Positions 43,221-55,003 of a stretch of 64,000 bases of DNA are shown here, piece after piece. The position numbers were made by a program, and so were the translations under genes. Position 1 is the first letter of the stretch. The number at the start of each line of letters is the position of its first letter. This DNA is from Prunus persica (lineage: Eukaryota > Streptophyta > Magnoliopsida > Rosales > Rosaceae): the NCBI RefSeq assembly GCF_000346465.2, contig NC_034011.1, positions 6,395,714 to 6,459,713 of the forward strand, read 5' to 3'. The notes under the pieces were generated by a model. The model searched no databases, was not told the DNA's origin, and saw only the letters and a program-made list of their open reading frames with translations.

Positions 43221-44581
43221 GGCCACGTTTGGTGGCTTGGCTTGAACTGAATTGAAGTTGAGTCCAAGCCAGTCCATATGAGCACCTCTATATAGAACTT
43301 GTGTGTCCAATTTAATAAGTCCAATCCCATTATACCAAACAACAATCATTCGTTTGGTTCATGAAAAATGGAGCTTGGGAATGATTTCCCATATTCGGAC
43401 CTATATTCATCATGGGGCATAAGGATAATTGACTTTGTTAAACCCTTTATTGTGACCTGCAGTAGCACTTGATTAGTCCAAAGAAACCAGAATCAAAATT
43501 TATAAAAAAGAATAATTTATCAAACAGGAGCACATATTAGAGACTGAAGAACTGCCGTTATATTCCATTGAAGCGTTGCCAATCTTGAATATTGATTAGC
43601 TTATTGTGGATTGAATATTTGTACTAACAAACATGTCTTGTAGCTCTTACTTCCACCAATGATCGATTCGTTTCAAAACAGTGAGGCCCATAAACTCTGT
43701 AGTTTGTGTATGGAGCATGTGCTGGTTTCTTGACAGCTTGTGAAAATCAATTCTGGACATTATAACGTATAATTTTGTGTTTTTTTCTGCTAAACAAATA
43801 TTTGATAGCCTAATCTTGCTCCAGGGAGAACGATATCGATGTATAGATCACCCAATCAACGTAGCTTTTAACCCTCAACCGAGATCTATGCCCACCATTC
43901 AATTTCAATATAGCTTTAAGGGTTTTCAACTTGTTGCTTTTGTTCTTGTATGATTCTGTCCACCATTTTTTTTGGCCACTAGTTATGCATATGATATCAG
44001 TTTATTGTCGACATATACACAAGCGTATGTGACTTTGTATTATTGTGCTTCAATCTAATATGAGCTGATATTGATCTTTACTTTGTTTGTTTTCCAAGTC
44101 ATTTCCCTTTCTGCATTCTCCTTGGTTTCATTTATCTTGTTTTACTTTAACTTTTGCAAAAGATGTCAGAGGTAGGTCTAGGACTAATATGAAAGCAAAA
44201 TTCCTACTCTAAACCCTAGTAGGCTTCGACCCAAAAAAAAACCCTAGTAGGCACCACTCACTGCCATGGGCCATGAGCCTTTGTTTCCACCTGAACCAAC
44301 TTCTCGGTTGTTAATACGTCTTCATCACTGTACTTCAAACGAACATTGCAAGGTAAAATATGAGTTGGCTCAAGAACCCTCATGGTCAAAACCGTGGTCG
44401 ACCATCAATTGACAAAATTCTGGTTGCATTTCTAACATTCAAACAGAAGAAACTAGTAACATCCAGATTTCAGTCAGTGTTGTTCTGGATCGAGATGTAA
44501 AATTAACATTGATTTTTTTTATAGCACTAATGGATGCTATTTTCTGGGCTAGATTTTTGTTTCTTATGTCAATCTGATTGA

Positions 44582-44617
<36 letters not shown>

Positions 44618-44930
44618 CAATTGGGACAGATTTACAGCCTCTAAAAGTTTCAGTATTTCTGAGATGGACGTTTTTCTGATCGTCGACAAAAACTGGTTGA
44701 GTTTGGTCTGGATTTCGATTTAAAACCGAAAGTTACAATCATCCAATTATTGTAACAGTACTACAGTTTTCACTCATTTTCAAATCCAAATCACTTTTTT
44801 TTTTTATTGGTTCATATCCAAGTAATTAATTGAATCAATAAAACTAATACATGTTATGAAAAAAAAATACTTGAAGACAAGAACAGGTTGAGTTAGACAA
44901 GGACGCCGTGCCCGTGGCAGGTGAACTCTT
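43221..44930. other. Intergenic DNA, diverged paralogue of 55400-56200
   Basis: Begins with a MITE-like ggccacgtttggtgg. Phrases such as accatgggcc...tttccacctgaacc and catggtcaaaaccgtggtcgacc (44255-44405) recur at 55940-56095, so this is part of the segment duplicated with the LURP-one-related genes. An (AT)n of about 24 bases is at 44588-44612. No ORF is convincing. Confidence 0.45.
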
Positions 44931-44931
44931 C

Positions 44932-44932
<1 letters not shown>

Positions 44933-44990
<58 letters not shown>
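44933..44990. repeat. (TC)29 microsatellite
   Basis: 58 bases of perfect TC dinucleotide repeat. Confidence 0.95.
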
Positions 44991-44994
<4 letters not shown>

Positions 44995-46974
44995 GTTAAA
45001 CTCTTTCATTCTTTTCATTTTTGAAGTTGTAAGGAAGCTCAATATACATAAGAAATTATAACATAGTTAAGGCTGCCATGAGAAGTATAGGGTGTCTGGA
45101 GACGCAATTGGATGTAAATAGAATCCCAATCAACTTGTACTGACATGAAGCATATATCGAAACAGGTCAATTTCGTTTGATTTATACCATGACATCCAAT
45201 CAACTCAAACCAATCCATACCCAGCGAGCAACATCTATCCTTAATCATTTTGGTTGCCCGATTGGGACAATTGCCACCCCGCGCAAGCATATCTGGATCA
45301 GATGCTGTTTTTGCAAACCAACCACAACTAGAAAGAGAAATGAGAGAAAAAGAAAGAAGCTACAATTTTTTTTCAGCAAAATGAAATGGGAGGAATTGAG
45401 ATTTGCCTGGGATTAGTTTAATTAGTCAATGCTTAGCAAATCAGACATATATGCTTAGTTGATAGGTTAAGCATACATGCTGCGGTGGAAAGTTCAAGCA
45501 CGATTTGTCACATCCATCACAAGGTTATGTGTGATATTTGTCTTCACCACAGGTGCGAAACAGACATACCCACAATCATGCTCTTGCTAAATTACAAGGG
45601 AACACGAGCAGGTGCAAAAGATCCTCCTAGCCTAGTCAAAATAAACCGAGATCGACCAGCATGTAGAATCATAAAATTAGATGATTTCATTCGTTGGATT
45701 TAGATGAGTAGTATAGTCACGTTTAGGGGTCGTTTGGTACGAGCATGACATACGGGATTAACTGCAATGTATGGCCTCCATCAAAATTTGGTTTTTATTT
45801 AGATTTCATCGTTAAGATGATTAATGAAGGTTTTTTTTCTTAATACATTATCTAGGCTTTTCTATTTTACTATTCTGTTTGGAATTATTTGTCATCTTAT
45901 TTCATTGTTTAAAGTCGATGCGTCTTAATAAATGTCTAGTTCCGTCCTTACTATTACTCCTTCACGCGTATTAAACAACCATCTTGCTTGCGCTCCAATG
46001 TCAACATCATCGCCAGTTGACAGGTACTTACCGTGAACACCAAGCACAGGTCACCCTTGCTGCCCTGTTCTTCCTCACTCACAATTGGAGATGGATTCTC
46101 TTTGTCCTTGCAATGCATTTGTTATTTTAGTTAGTACGAGATTACAGAGAGCATTCTTATTAATTACAATATATTGGGAATCAATTAATTTTGATAATTT
46201 TCGTGGATAATGTAAATGTTATTCCTCTCTTTAATAAAACATATGACTTTTTAAGTGAATTATTATTAAAGGAATTACTTATACTCAAAATTTGATCTTT
46301 GTGTTAAAGAATGCAAGTTTCACGTTGAAAATTGACAACATATAAATACAATATATAATAATATAACCGATTTCATTATTAATTTTATCGATACTTTTTA
46401 TGATAAAACCTCACGCGAACTAATTAGAATTGAAGGTTTGATTATTAGCTTTCTCGCACTGTTAGCTTTCCAAATTCTGCAATGTATCAAGCCACCATTG
46501 CCTTGTAATGAAACACAGTATGCCATGAACGCAACCAATAATAGTTTGCATTTTACTCCTTTTTCACTTTTAAATTTTTTACGTTGGCTCAAAATGCTTC
46601 TCAGACGGATAAGATTCCGGTTTGCATGCAATCAACCTTTAAAGAAAGGTCACGTCACACTTTTATTGGGGTTCTAAAACTAAAGAAAACCCCTTTGCTT
46701 TTGCTTTAACAATTATTGTCTGCATATATGTTCACATGGTCTTAATGGAAATTGTAAAGAGTAAAGTTGAGACCATATTGATTTATTTATGCATGTTGCT
46801 TTACAATAATAATTAAGGCACATAATTTGTTTTGCACATGAATATTTTCCGTACAAAATAGATAGGGTTAACAGATTTTGCGATTTTGGACCAACCCATT
46901 TGGATCGTGCATATCTTTTGAAAAGCATGCTGCAATTACATATTTCTTTGGTGATACGTCGATATATTTGTTTG
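44991..46974. other. Intergenic DNA, no gene seen
   Basis: Contains a hAT/MITE-like terminus ggggtcgtttggtacgagca at 45727-45746, and at 46780-46960 a region paralogous to 25650-26060 plus 32740-32830. Short ORFs here have no recognisable domain. Confidence 0.4.
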
Positions 46975-47895
46975 TTTTTTTTTTTGTGGTCGAAATCTTA
47001 TATCATTTTATTAAAACGCTAAATAGGTAAGTGTATAAAGCACAAACCAATAGCACAATAAAATCATAACACAACGGGAAAAGAACATCTAAACTTAAAC
47101 TAAGTCTAGAACAAAGTTCGCAAACCCATCACAATAACCAAAAAACTCAAAATAAGACAATACACATAGTCCAGTGACCCACCCCAAATACAATCAGAGC
47201 CCAAAAATAAGCATACCAGTTCACACCCAAAACTAGAATCTTGGCAAACCTTAACCTAAGCACACAAAAGCCGCCGCTGTCAACAAGATGACAGGGAGCG
47301 CACCAACGCTGTAGAAAGTGAAAGGAGACATCACCACCGCACAAAGCCATATCAACTCAATGACATCCACCCATGACTCACCAATTCCACCAAGCTTGAA
47401 CCCACCTATGCCCACAGAGAATGCAGCAACCAATCAAAGCAAGACCAAGGGAAATTAAAACTTGAAGTCCAAAGAATCAAGAGAGTGGAAGAAGTTGGTG
47501 CAATGTCACATCCCGGATCTGTTCTGTCATAGCACGATATTGTCCGTTTTGGGCCCCCGCCCTCACGGTTATGTTTCTGAAAATTCACGAGAAACTTCCC
47601 AGTGGGTCACCCATCTTGGGATTGCTCTAGCCCAAACTTGCTTAACTTCAGAGTTCCCTTGAAATCCAAAGCCAGTGAGCTCCCAAAAGGTCTCGTGCTA
47701 GATAGAGGTGAGTATGTACATATAAGGCACATCACCCCATCTCCGTTGGTCGATGTGGGATGTTACATCCAAGCACCATAGTAAGAGCTCTATACACTTT
47801 CCAATGGGAACGCGAGAGATCGAGTTTTGGATTAACTGCTATAACCTCCAGAAGAGGCCAGATCGAAGAGGGACAAACGAAATCCAATGGGAAGA
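46975..47895 (-). mobile_element. LINE 3' end (5'-truncated), split by Cassandra
   Basis: On the minus strand the sequence ends aaatgatataagatttcgac followed by cac and an A-run (T-run at 46975-46985 on the plus strand). This end resembles that of the LINE at 50188 (aatgacatcatttcgacccc then A's). The body contains no ORF. It is interrupted at 47504-47767 by a Cassandra LTR. The right boundary is uncertain because it meets the MULE remnant. Confidence 0.55.
47504..47767 (-). mobile_element. Cassandra TRIM solo LTR with 5S rRNA sequence
   Basis: 264 bp on the minus strand, TGTAACATCCCACATCG...GGATGTGACA. The flanks tgcaa (47499-47503) and tccaa (47768-47772) form an imperfect 5-bp target duplication. 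At 47586-47656 it contains a 5S rRNA-like sequence (GAAGTTAAGC, GATGGGTGACC, CTGGGAAGT), the defining feature of Cassandra terminal-repeat retrotransposons in miniature, where it provides Pol III box A and C signals. No PBS follows the LTR, so it is a solo LTR. Confidence 0.93.
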
Positions 47896-47899
47896 TAGA

Positions 47900-48720
47900 T
47901 CAGGGTCATCTTCCTTGTCTTCAATGGATTTAGGATGGTCTACATAATTTTCAAATGCTTTATCATCCTTTCCCAACAACTTACATTCATTTTCACTCTG
48001 CTCATGAGCGCTGTCAACAAAATCAGGGTCATCTTCCTTGTCTTCTTCTTTAGTGTCTTCATTCCTGTCTTCCACATCAGTCTCACATATATCAGCTCTA
48101 TTACCCTCATTGTTCAGGGGCCCATCATCATCACTTGAATTCCAGTCTTAAACTGTGCAACCAGACCCATGATCCTCAGTAAAAGGCATCCCCTCTTTAT
48201 CATTGTTCAATGGCCTACTTCCTTCAGTAAAAGCCCCATTTTCATCATTGTTTAGTGACCCAATATCCTCAGTAACAGGCCCAATATTCTTATTCAAAGC
48301 CACACCTTCCTCTTCACTATCCTCATTCAAAGCCAAAACTTCCTCTTCACTATCCTCATTTAAAGCCACACTTACCTCTTCACAATCCTCATTCACTGTA
48401 ACATCTTCCTCTTCGGTGTGTTGTGCATAAATTAGCACCACTCTCTGATAAGAAAGTGGTACCTTATCACACAAACTTAACAGCTCACCATCTGTGTCTA
48501 TATCCACTAACTCATCATTTACTACTCCTTTAAATGATACTTTCCCCATGTGCCCAAGCAGTTTCATTTGCTCCCATATCTCTAACATATTTATATACTC
48601 TACAAGACAGCAATCCAAATATCCTATAGACCTTCAGTATAACACCACTGTGTTGTGTTTGTTTTTCACAATTCTACCACCATGGTGCACTTCAAAAGTC
48701 ACCAACTCTTTGCCCTCTAC
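47900..48720 (-). pseudogene. MULE transposase N-terminal region, decayed
   Basis: One minus-strand frame with stops at 48634-48636 and 48148-48150. It reads ELVTFEVHHGGRIV, GYLDCCLVEYINMLEIWEQM, KVSFKGVVNDELVDIDTDGE, then a long Asp/Glu repeat region (ALNEDSEEEVLALNEDSEEE) and EDDPDFVDSAHEQSENECK. The order 'HHGG...D...acidic region' is what I know from the N-terminal part of plant MuDR-like transposases. The zinc-finger and DDE domains should follow but are absent; the LINE and Cassandra sequences lie there. The phrase GACAAGGAAGATGACCCTGA is present twice (47903-47926 and 48026-48049). Confidence 0.6.
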
Positions 48721-48724
48721 ACAT

Positions 48725-50187
48725 AAACAAAAAATGTTTATCTTTAAGAACTACAAACTAGTATTCTAAGCCAATCATTAAAAGAAAGACAACAAACATG
48801 GTTCGATTAACGTATTGAAAGCCAACTACAAGAAAACAAAAAACATGACCACATCAAGAAAGGTATACTGCATTCGAACCCACTCTCCCGATAGCATATA
48901 ACACAAAAAGACCTAAAGACTATCCATTTCTACACAACGCGCATCACTATCAGGTCAAGATTCTTTTCCACATAACAGGACAAGATTCCTTTTCAGAAAA
49001 CAGGTCCCTTTTTAGAAGAATCACTTACCCTACATAGGGTGCGCTTCTCTTGCTTCTCGCCAAACGGGCATCATCGTTGAGTCGCGTCGCTTCTTCTTGC
49101 CTTCAAGATTTCGAAACCAACTCACAGCACTCTCCTTCTCTCGATCGTGTGCTCAAACCCTAGATCTAAAATCCCTAAATCTCAATTTTCCCCCCCAAGC
49201 TGATTTCTTTTTTTCAATTTTGAGTTTTTAGAGATTCCTTATCGATAGTGGTTGTTTTGTTAGAGATGGGGTCCACAAATCCACATCAACAGGCCCAACG
49301 ATAGTTTTATCTTCTTAGTTGTTATAGGTGGGGTCCACAAGTACATGTCACAACCTCAACTTGGTGGGAAAATCCCAGCTCAGTTGAATTGACCAATATA
49401 CCCCTGCTACATCATCATTTTAACGGAACTTGGGATAGCGTTGACGGAAAGTGGTTAAGTGATACATGAAATCTTGATTGAGGGGACAAAATGGGTCACA
49501 TTAACTTTGAGAGAATTAAATAGGAATTGACCAATGTTTTAAAGGGCACTGTAGTACTTAAGTCTTTAAAAAATTATTCATTATGCCCGAGTCCTTCAAA
49601 CTTTTCTTGCTTTTATCGTCCGTTATTTGCCCTCAATTACCATTTTCAAATCAGCCTTCATAATTGAACCGTCAAACAATCCTATCAATTTTGTGGTTCA
49701 CATTCAATGATATATGGTATTGACTTTTGGAAATATATTCAACTTATTGGGTGGCCAGTTTCATCTTAGAGTTGCAAGTCATACAACCCAGGTTACAAGT
49801 TATCTACCTGCAAACAAAACTAAATCTGGAAAATTTAGAAAATTTGTTAGAAAAGTCGAAACAAAACAAAACTTATTGGGTGGCATTCAGCCGATTCAAA
49901 GTTTACGAATTTTCTAGTCTTGGATTGTATTTTTGCTGATTGTTCTAGTCTGATTTTACGCACTGATTTGTTAGCATGTATGGTACTCTTTCTTGAATTC
50001 CGAACTTCTATATTTAGCGTCAACGTATTTACACACATTTATTAAAAAAAAAATAACCATTAAATTAATCTAATGATTTTTTATCAGTCCACATCAGCAT
50101 AATTGTATTAAACTAAACATCACCTTTTGCACCTAATTCTTTAGCCTAACACCAGATCCGCTTCTTTCCCTCTCTCCCTTGTTGAAC
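48725..50187. other. Possible MULE flank and intergenic DNA
   Basis: At 49030-49200 the minus strand has a 5'-UTR-like, CT-poor/AG-rich region (gagaagcaagagaagcgc, gattttagatctaggg) that could be the MULE leader. No terminal inverted repeat pair was found. The remainder shows no gene; two overlapping short ORFs at 49714-49939 have no known domain. Confidence 0.35.
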
Positions 50188-50696
50188 TTTTTTTATTTTT
50201 TTTCGGGGTCGAAATGATGTCATTGAACAACTCAAACGGGAAGGGGCAATATAGAGACAAGAGCAAAGGAATACAAACAGAGTTGGATAAAGAAACAGCT
50301 AGAACTCAAACACAAGCCTCGAACACAGCTCCTAACCCAAACAAAATTGAACTAATTAATAGTGGGGCATGGAAGCCCATCAGAAACAAGGACACACATC
50401 AGAGACGGAGGTGGTCAGTTGACTCAACTTTCCAGTTCCACCACTCTTGCACCTTTCGATGTTGCGACGTGGGCAACTCAATTCCTTTTGCGGGGGATCC
50501 AGTTCCATTCGATATGGGGGAAAGCATACGAGACCTTCCTAATCTCCTGAATGAGGGGATAGATTGTCCAGATTCTATTGCCAACAGCCCCCTTAGATCC
50601 CATCACACAAAACCTTAGAGTCAATTTCAAAAGACACACGATCAAATTTCATTAGTTTTGCTAACGCGAAAGCATGGAGAGCGCAGCCAACTCCTC
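50188..50696 (-). mobile_element. LINE, 5'-truncated, with target duplication
   Basis: Minus-strand 3' end aatgacatcatttcgacccc then an A-rich tail (T-rich at 50188-50203). The flanks ctcccttgttgaac (50174-50187) and ctcccttgttaaaac (50697-50711) form a 14-15 bp target duplication, as LINE insertions make. Only about 500 bp of 3' sequence remain and no RT domain is included. Confidence 0.7.
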
Positions 50697-50711
50697 CTCC
50701 CTTGTTAAAAC

Positions 50712-51535
50712 TACAGATAATCGTATATGACTTGAAATTACAGACTTTTCACCAATACAAAACTCAAATATGAATTGGCAGACCAAAAAATGAGAGAAAA
50801 ATTGAATTAGATTGATAGGTAATTCATTATTTCTTTAATGCCCAATTAAATTAGAAGATGTGTTGAATTTTTGGGACAATTGAATAAATTGGGTTTATTG
50901 GCTAATTTCTTTACTGTCTGATACTAAATGCGGCAACTGAAACTCTATAAAAGTCTAAAAGAGTTTAAATACTCTTAAATACTCTTTAAAAGTCTAAATT
51001 GAATACTTCCAGACTTTTAAACTCTATAAAAGTCACTAAAAGTTTGAATTGGATACAACCCCCTAAATGCGGCAACTCAAACTCAAAATCCTTCTTTTTT
51101 ATCCCGATATTTTATTCCATATAGTTTTATCCAAAAAAAGTTTTAACGAGGCCTTATGATGCATGCTGACTCTATTGTTATTAATTTTTAATTATTCACG
51201 TTCTCTTATTTAAAATTAGTTGAGTCAACCTAACAATTCTTCAAGTCCTCATTCATAACCCCACATGATTTTTTGAGAAAGGTATACATTTTTCTTCTAT
51301 TTCTCTTTATCTTCTAAGGAAAAAAAAACAAGTGAGATGACATAAATTTATACATAATCTCATTTTTTTTAAAATTATCAAAGTACAAGAAAATACAAGA
51401 AAGATCTACGCCCAATCCAAGAGGTCCCCAGTCCGCCAAACACTCCCAATGTTCAGCTGTCAAACCAGTCCAAAAACCCCCCGACACATTCCAAATCAAA
51501 CCGAGCCAGCCACACTTTGCAGTCGCTACCCCTTT
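50712..51535. other. Intergenic DNA, 3' flank of LURP-one-related gene 2
   Basis: AT-rich with a local short repeat (aaaagtctaaa...actctttaaaagtc at about 50945-51055). The part from about 51180 is paralogous to 40540-40795. No gene. Confidence 0.45.
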
Positions 51536-52381
51536 CTAACCCTCTGCGGTGGGGTCCATCTCAATACCATCATCCCCATAATCATCACCGTTGATCTGAT
51601 CAAGGACGAGCACCAATCCCATCGCAAAGGCCCCATCAAACCCGGGCTTGATGCAGAGAGAGAAAACGTCCTTCCCAAGCACCACGTGGGTGGAAGCATC
51701 CACTTTGCGTCGAATCTCAGCCACTGATTCCTTCTCCGCATTGAAGATCGTGCAGCATCTCTGCGCAAATGAGCCCTCGATCTGGTACTCCTCGCCTGGG
51801 TCTCCGTACACCTCCACGGTCATGCTGGACCGTCCGATTATGGACGACCTTCGCACGCTGAAGATGGGCTTCTGGCCGTCCGTTCTCTCCCCCTCAAACC
51901 CTTCCCACCGTTGATGCAGACTCGGCCTCTGTTAATCAACATAAAGCACGCATTAGATTCCGGGTTAACTCACCGAGTGTTCGAAAATCGTTTCAATGGA
52001 CAGGGCATTCAAATAAGCAGCCGAAAATGGAAATTATTTAAAACCCATTACTGGAAATGGAAAGCAAAACGCTTTCCAGTGCACGTGCGCAGGGCGCAGA
52101 AACGAAATCTGTAAACTCGCTGAGTTGACTCAGTGAAATACTCTTTTTTTCTTTACCTTGCGGCGTACGGTGAGGAGGCAGCGGCCGTGGGCGTCCATGA
52201 GGACGACTTCGCTTCTGTCGCGCGGGTCGGGGCCGTACGAGTCGACTCGGAAGACGAGTTGGCCCTTGCAGTCGTAGACAGTGAAGCCATCGCCGGGGAA
52301 GAAGAGGCAGGTTTTGCAAACGGTGAGGAGGGTCTCTTGATCAAATACGAACCTAGAATTCTCAAGCAACCCCTCTTTCAT
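51536..52381 (-). CDS. LURP-one-related protein (tubby C-like), gene 2
   Basis: Two exons, 52157-52381 and 51536-51928 (donor AAG|gtaaag, acceptor ttaacag|AG), encode 205 residues. Exon 1: MKEGLLENSRFVFDQETLLT, FFPGDGFTVYDCKGQLVFR, GRCLLTVRRK. Exon 2: RPSLHQRWEGFEGERTDGQK, IGRSSMTVEVYGDPGEEYQI, DVFSLCIKPGFDGAFAMGLV. Exon 1 length (225 bp) and intron phase are identical to gene 1. The open frame extends upstream of 52381, but the upstream part is low-complexity and not shared with gene 1, so the MKEG start is preferred. All conserved LOR blocks are present; likely functional. Confidence 0.92.
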
Positions 52382-53413
52382 TTTATCAAACAGTAAATGA
52401 AGAGCTCTCTCTCTCTCTCTTTTCTTTTTTTTTTCGGGGGGTCTTTGAGATTGTTGATCTGAATCTGAGAGCGGGGAAATAAATATGGACGCTGTGGAAG
52501 AAAGAAATATTGATGGCGTTGAAGTGAAGGGAAGACTGAGATATGCGTTGAAGTGAAAGGGACACGGTGAGAACTCGGAGCTTTTGGTTTTTTTTTTGAG
52601 ATGTGCGTTAATTTGCATTAATTAATTATGGCCATGGGCCTATTGGAATGGGTATGAGTGCATGGCCAGTTGGTCACTGGGGTTTGGTTGGTGTGGTCAC
52701 TGTTTTTCTCTCCAAGAATATGGAAGGCTATTTATCGCTTTATCCGAAATCTTAAGTTTGATTTCTTTTTTTTATTATCAGTTTGTTTTTGCTAAAGTTA
52801 AGGCGAGGAGGGGAATTTTCTCACACACATTATCAATGTGTAATGAAAATTTGAATATGATATCACAAATAAAGATTATTTTTCACTAAACTAGACCTTA
52901 TTCGGAAATTTTCTCAAACACACTATCAATATCTCATGAATGTTAAAATGTATGGAATGGAAGGCTATAAATATACCTATACTGGACAGTTGGATGAATG
53001 AGATGGGAGAGACTCGAATACGTATGACTCAGCTACTTTTAGCGTAACTGAGTTGACTGGGTTTAACTCGGGCGAGTTTGCCTGTTGGGACTTGGGATAT
53101 GTGAGACTGCAGACTGACAGTATTGCCCGCCACTCGAGTTGCTGACATTTCGTTGTGCGTTTTGTGCGTGTCATAAGGAAAGGAGAAGGATGACCATAAA
53201 CATTTTGTTTGCTGATGCAAGCGTTTCGACAATTGTCCAGTCAAACCAGAAAAATCAGTGTGATTTTTACCTTCAAGTTTAAAAAGGAGAATTACCAATG
53301 ATGAATATTTTCCAAAAAGAGTAATTCAAACTGCGTCTTCAACTTTCAGTTATTACATTTTAATATTTTTCACCTTTTTGTTTTTTCTTCCGCATGTGTA
53401 CTCAAGTTTAATT
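52382..53413. other. 5' flank of LURP-one-related gene 2 and intergenic DNA
   Basis: A (GA)n on the minus strand is at 52401-52420, in the probable 5' UTR. CCTATTGG-type motif at 52638-52646. Beyond 52700 nothing recognisable, apart from ttctcacacacattatcaat and ttctcaaacacactatcaat at 52818 and 52910, a short direct repeat. Confidence 0.4.
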
Positions 53414-53647
53414 TGTTGGCGTGACTTGTGGATATTGACTTACTTTCCTTACACACCAAGAATTCCTATTATAATTGTAATTGATTTACTTTAATTTCTG
53501 ATTTCCTACTGCAAATAGATTTAGGAATTTATTATTTACTTGCCTATTCAGGTTTCGTTGTATTATAAATATGACCTCCTACAAGGAGAAGAACACACAG
53601 AAAATTCCCACAAACAAATATTCTCTCATAGTTTTAATATTTTAGCA
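53414..53647 (+). mobile_element. Copia family A LTR
   Basis: 234 bp, TGTTGGCGTG...TTTTAGCA, nearly identical to the LTR at 7356-7589. It is followed directly by an undamaged primer site, so it is a 5' LTR on the plus strand. Confidence 0.92.
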
Positions 53648-53660
53648 TGGTATCAGAGCC
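53648..53660 (+). other. Copia primer-binding site (initiator Met tRNA)
   Basis: TGGTATCAGAGCC directly after the LTR, the standard plant Copia PBS. Confidence 0.9.
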
Positions 53661-53990
53661 TAGTTCGATCTAGGGACCTGTGCTTGTGTTCTTCTTAAAA
53701 TTTAAGTGCTCTTCTCCCCCCTTGAGAGGGGGGGAGGGGGAGTGAAAGGAATATGTTTATTGACCTATCCCAATTACCTTGACATATTTCCATGAAGATG
53801 TTGCTTATTTCTTGACTCCGACGACCCCTTCTCTTCAAGGGGAGAGGAAGATTGAAGAGAAGTTGTGTCTGAGTGAATTAGCTAAAGTTTATATGGAAGA
53901 GAAGTTGTGTCTGAGTGAATCACCCGTGGTTCTTATTCATGGAATTTACGACAGCCCCTGCCGTGGTCTTGCGCAGCAGCAATAGTGTGT
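53661..53990 (+). pseudogene. Deleted Copia interior, integrase-RT linker remnant
   Basis: After about 60 bases of leader and a G-rich tract (53720-53742) the sequence jumps to a frame reading TYFHEDVAYFLTPTTPSLQGE, which resembles the 'F-x-E-x-x-P-F/Y-F' linker between Copia integrase and RT. A short duplication repeats EEKLCLSE. Gag, protease, integrase, RT and the 3' LTR are absent. Identification rests on one motif and the adjacent LTR. Confidence 0.5.
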
Positions 53991-54546
53991 CATTGACGGC
54001 AATCATGCGACAATGGAGAGTCAGTGATGCCCTGAGAATTTTCAAATGAGACGGGCTATATTTAGCTTAGGAGTGGGTTGTTAGAAATGAAAAGAGGAAG
54101 CACCTCAAAAAGGAGAACCTCTTTTTTTGGATATAACAAAATGTGAGAGGAGGCATGTGCCTGCACCCTGGCATGTACTTCCTTCATCTCTGGTGGTCGG
54201 CAAACCGAGTGAGAAGCTTGGATTTTTTTTTTTAAGGGATAATATATGGAACAAATGATTGAAAAATTAAATAGAGTTAACTAAAATTTATCTGCCACAT
54301 AAATTCACCCAAAACTGATGCACCCAACATGATTAGGCATGCCTTTCAAATATGAGATCAACTTGTATGTCACGGAATAAAATTTTTAGTATCTTCAATT
54401 AATCACATTCTATAATGGGAAAAATTATCACGCATAATTAGATATAATTGATTAGAGATAAAAAACAATGATATCTCATTATATACAAAATTATCTCCCA
54501 AGATATGGCTAGGGTGATAAGAGAGCAAAATAAAAATAAAAGGGCA
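53991..54546. other. Intergenic DNA, nothing recognised
   Basis: AT-rich, no supported feature. Confidence 0.4.
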
Positions 54547-54793
54547 CTATTTGTAGCAATGATCCCTTAACTATACTCGTAGTTACATTTTGGTCACTTA
54601 ACTCAAATAGTTGCAAAGGTCACTCAATTTGGGTGTTGTGTTGCATCATTAGTCCCTAATGTCAAGTCTCTCTAACAGTAGGGACTAATGGTGCAACACA
54701 ATACCCAATTGAGTGACCTCTATAACTATTTTTTGGAGTTTAGTGACCAAAATGTAACTCCAAGTATAATTTAGAGATCATTACTACAAATAA
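54547..54793. mobile_element. Foldback MITE, nearly perfect hairpin
   Basis: The two halves, about 54547-54664 and 54675-54793, are reverse complements (acattttggtcacttaac pairs with gtttagtgaccaaaatgt; gtccctaatg pairs with cattagggac-like). The transcript would fold into a roughly 115-bp stem with a loop of about 10 bases. Confidence 0.8.
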
Positions 54794-54877
54794 TCCTAAC
54801 TAAAAAGTCACATTTGCCCATCAATAATCTAAGTGATGCTTGTCACGTCATCATTTTAAACAGAAAAAGTCACAAAT

Positions 54878-55003
54878 TTGACGGTAGAGACTAATGATAC
54901 AATATAATACCCAATTGAGTGACCTTTACAACTAATATTTAAGTTTAGTGATCAAAATATAATTTCGAATATAATTAAAGGACCATTACAACAAATAACC
55001 CAA
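54878..55003. repeat. Half copy of the foldback MITE
   Basis: Matches the right arm of 54547-54793 (agactaatgatacaatataa, ttgagtgacctttacaacta, ttagtgatcaaaatataatt) with about 15 percent divergence by eye. The left arm is absent. Confidence 0.7.

Noticed and set aside
45485..45703. 72-codon ORF with Cys/His residues
   Set aside because: The spacing does not fit a zinc finger family I know and nothing around it supports a gene.
47586..47656. 5S rRNA gene
   Set aside because: Only about 70 bases match 5S rRNA, on the minus strand, and they lie inside a TG...CA Cassandra LTR with flanking duplications.
50214..50618. 134-codon plus-strand ORF
   Set aside because: It lies antisense to a LINE 3' end and has no known domain; the LINE with its target duplication explains the stretch.
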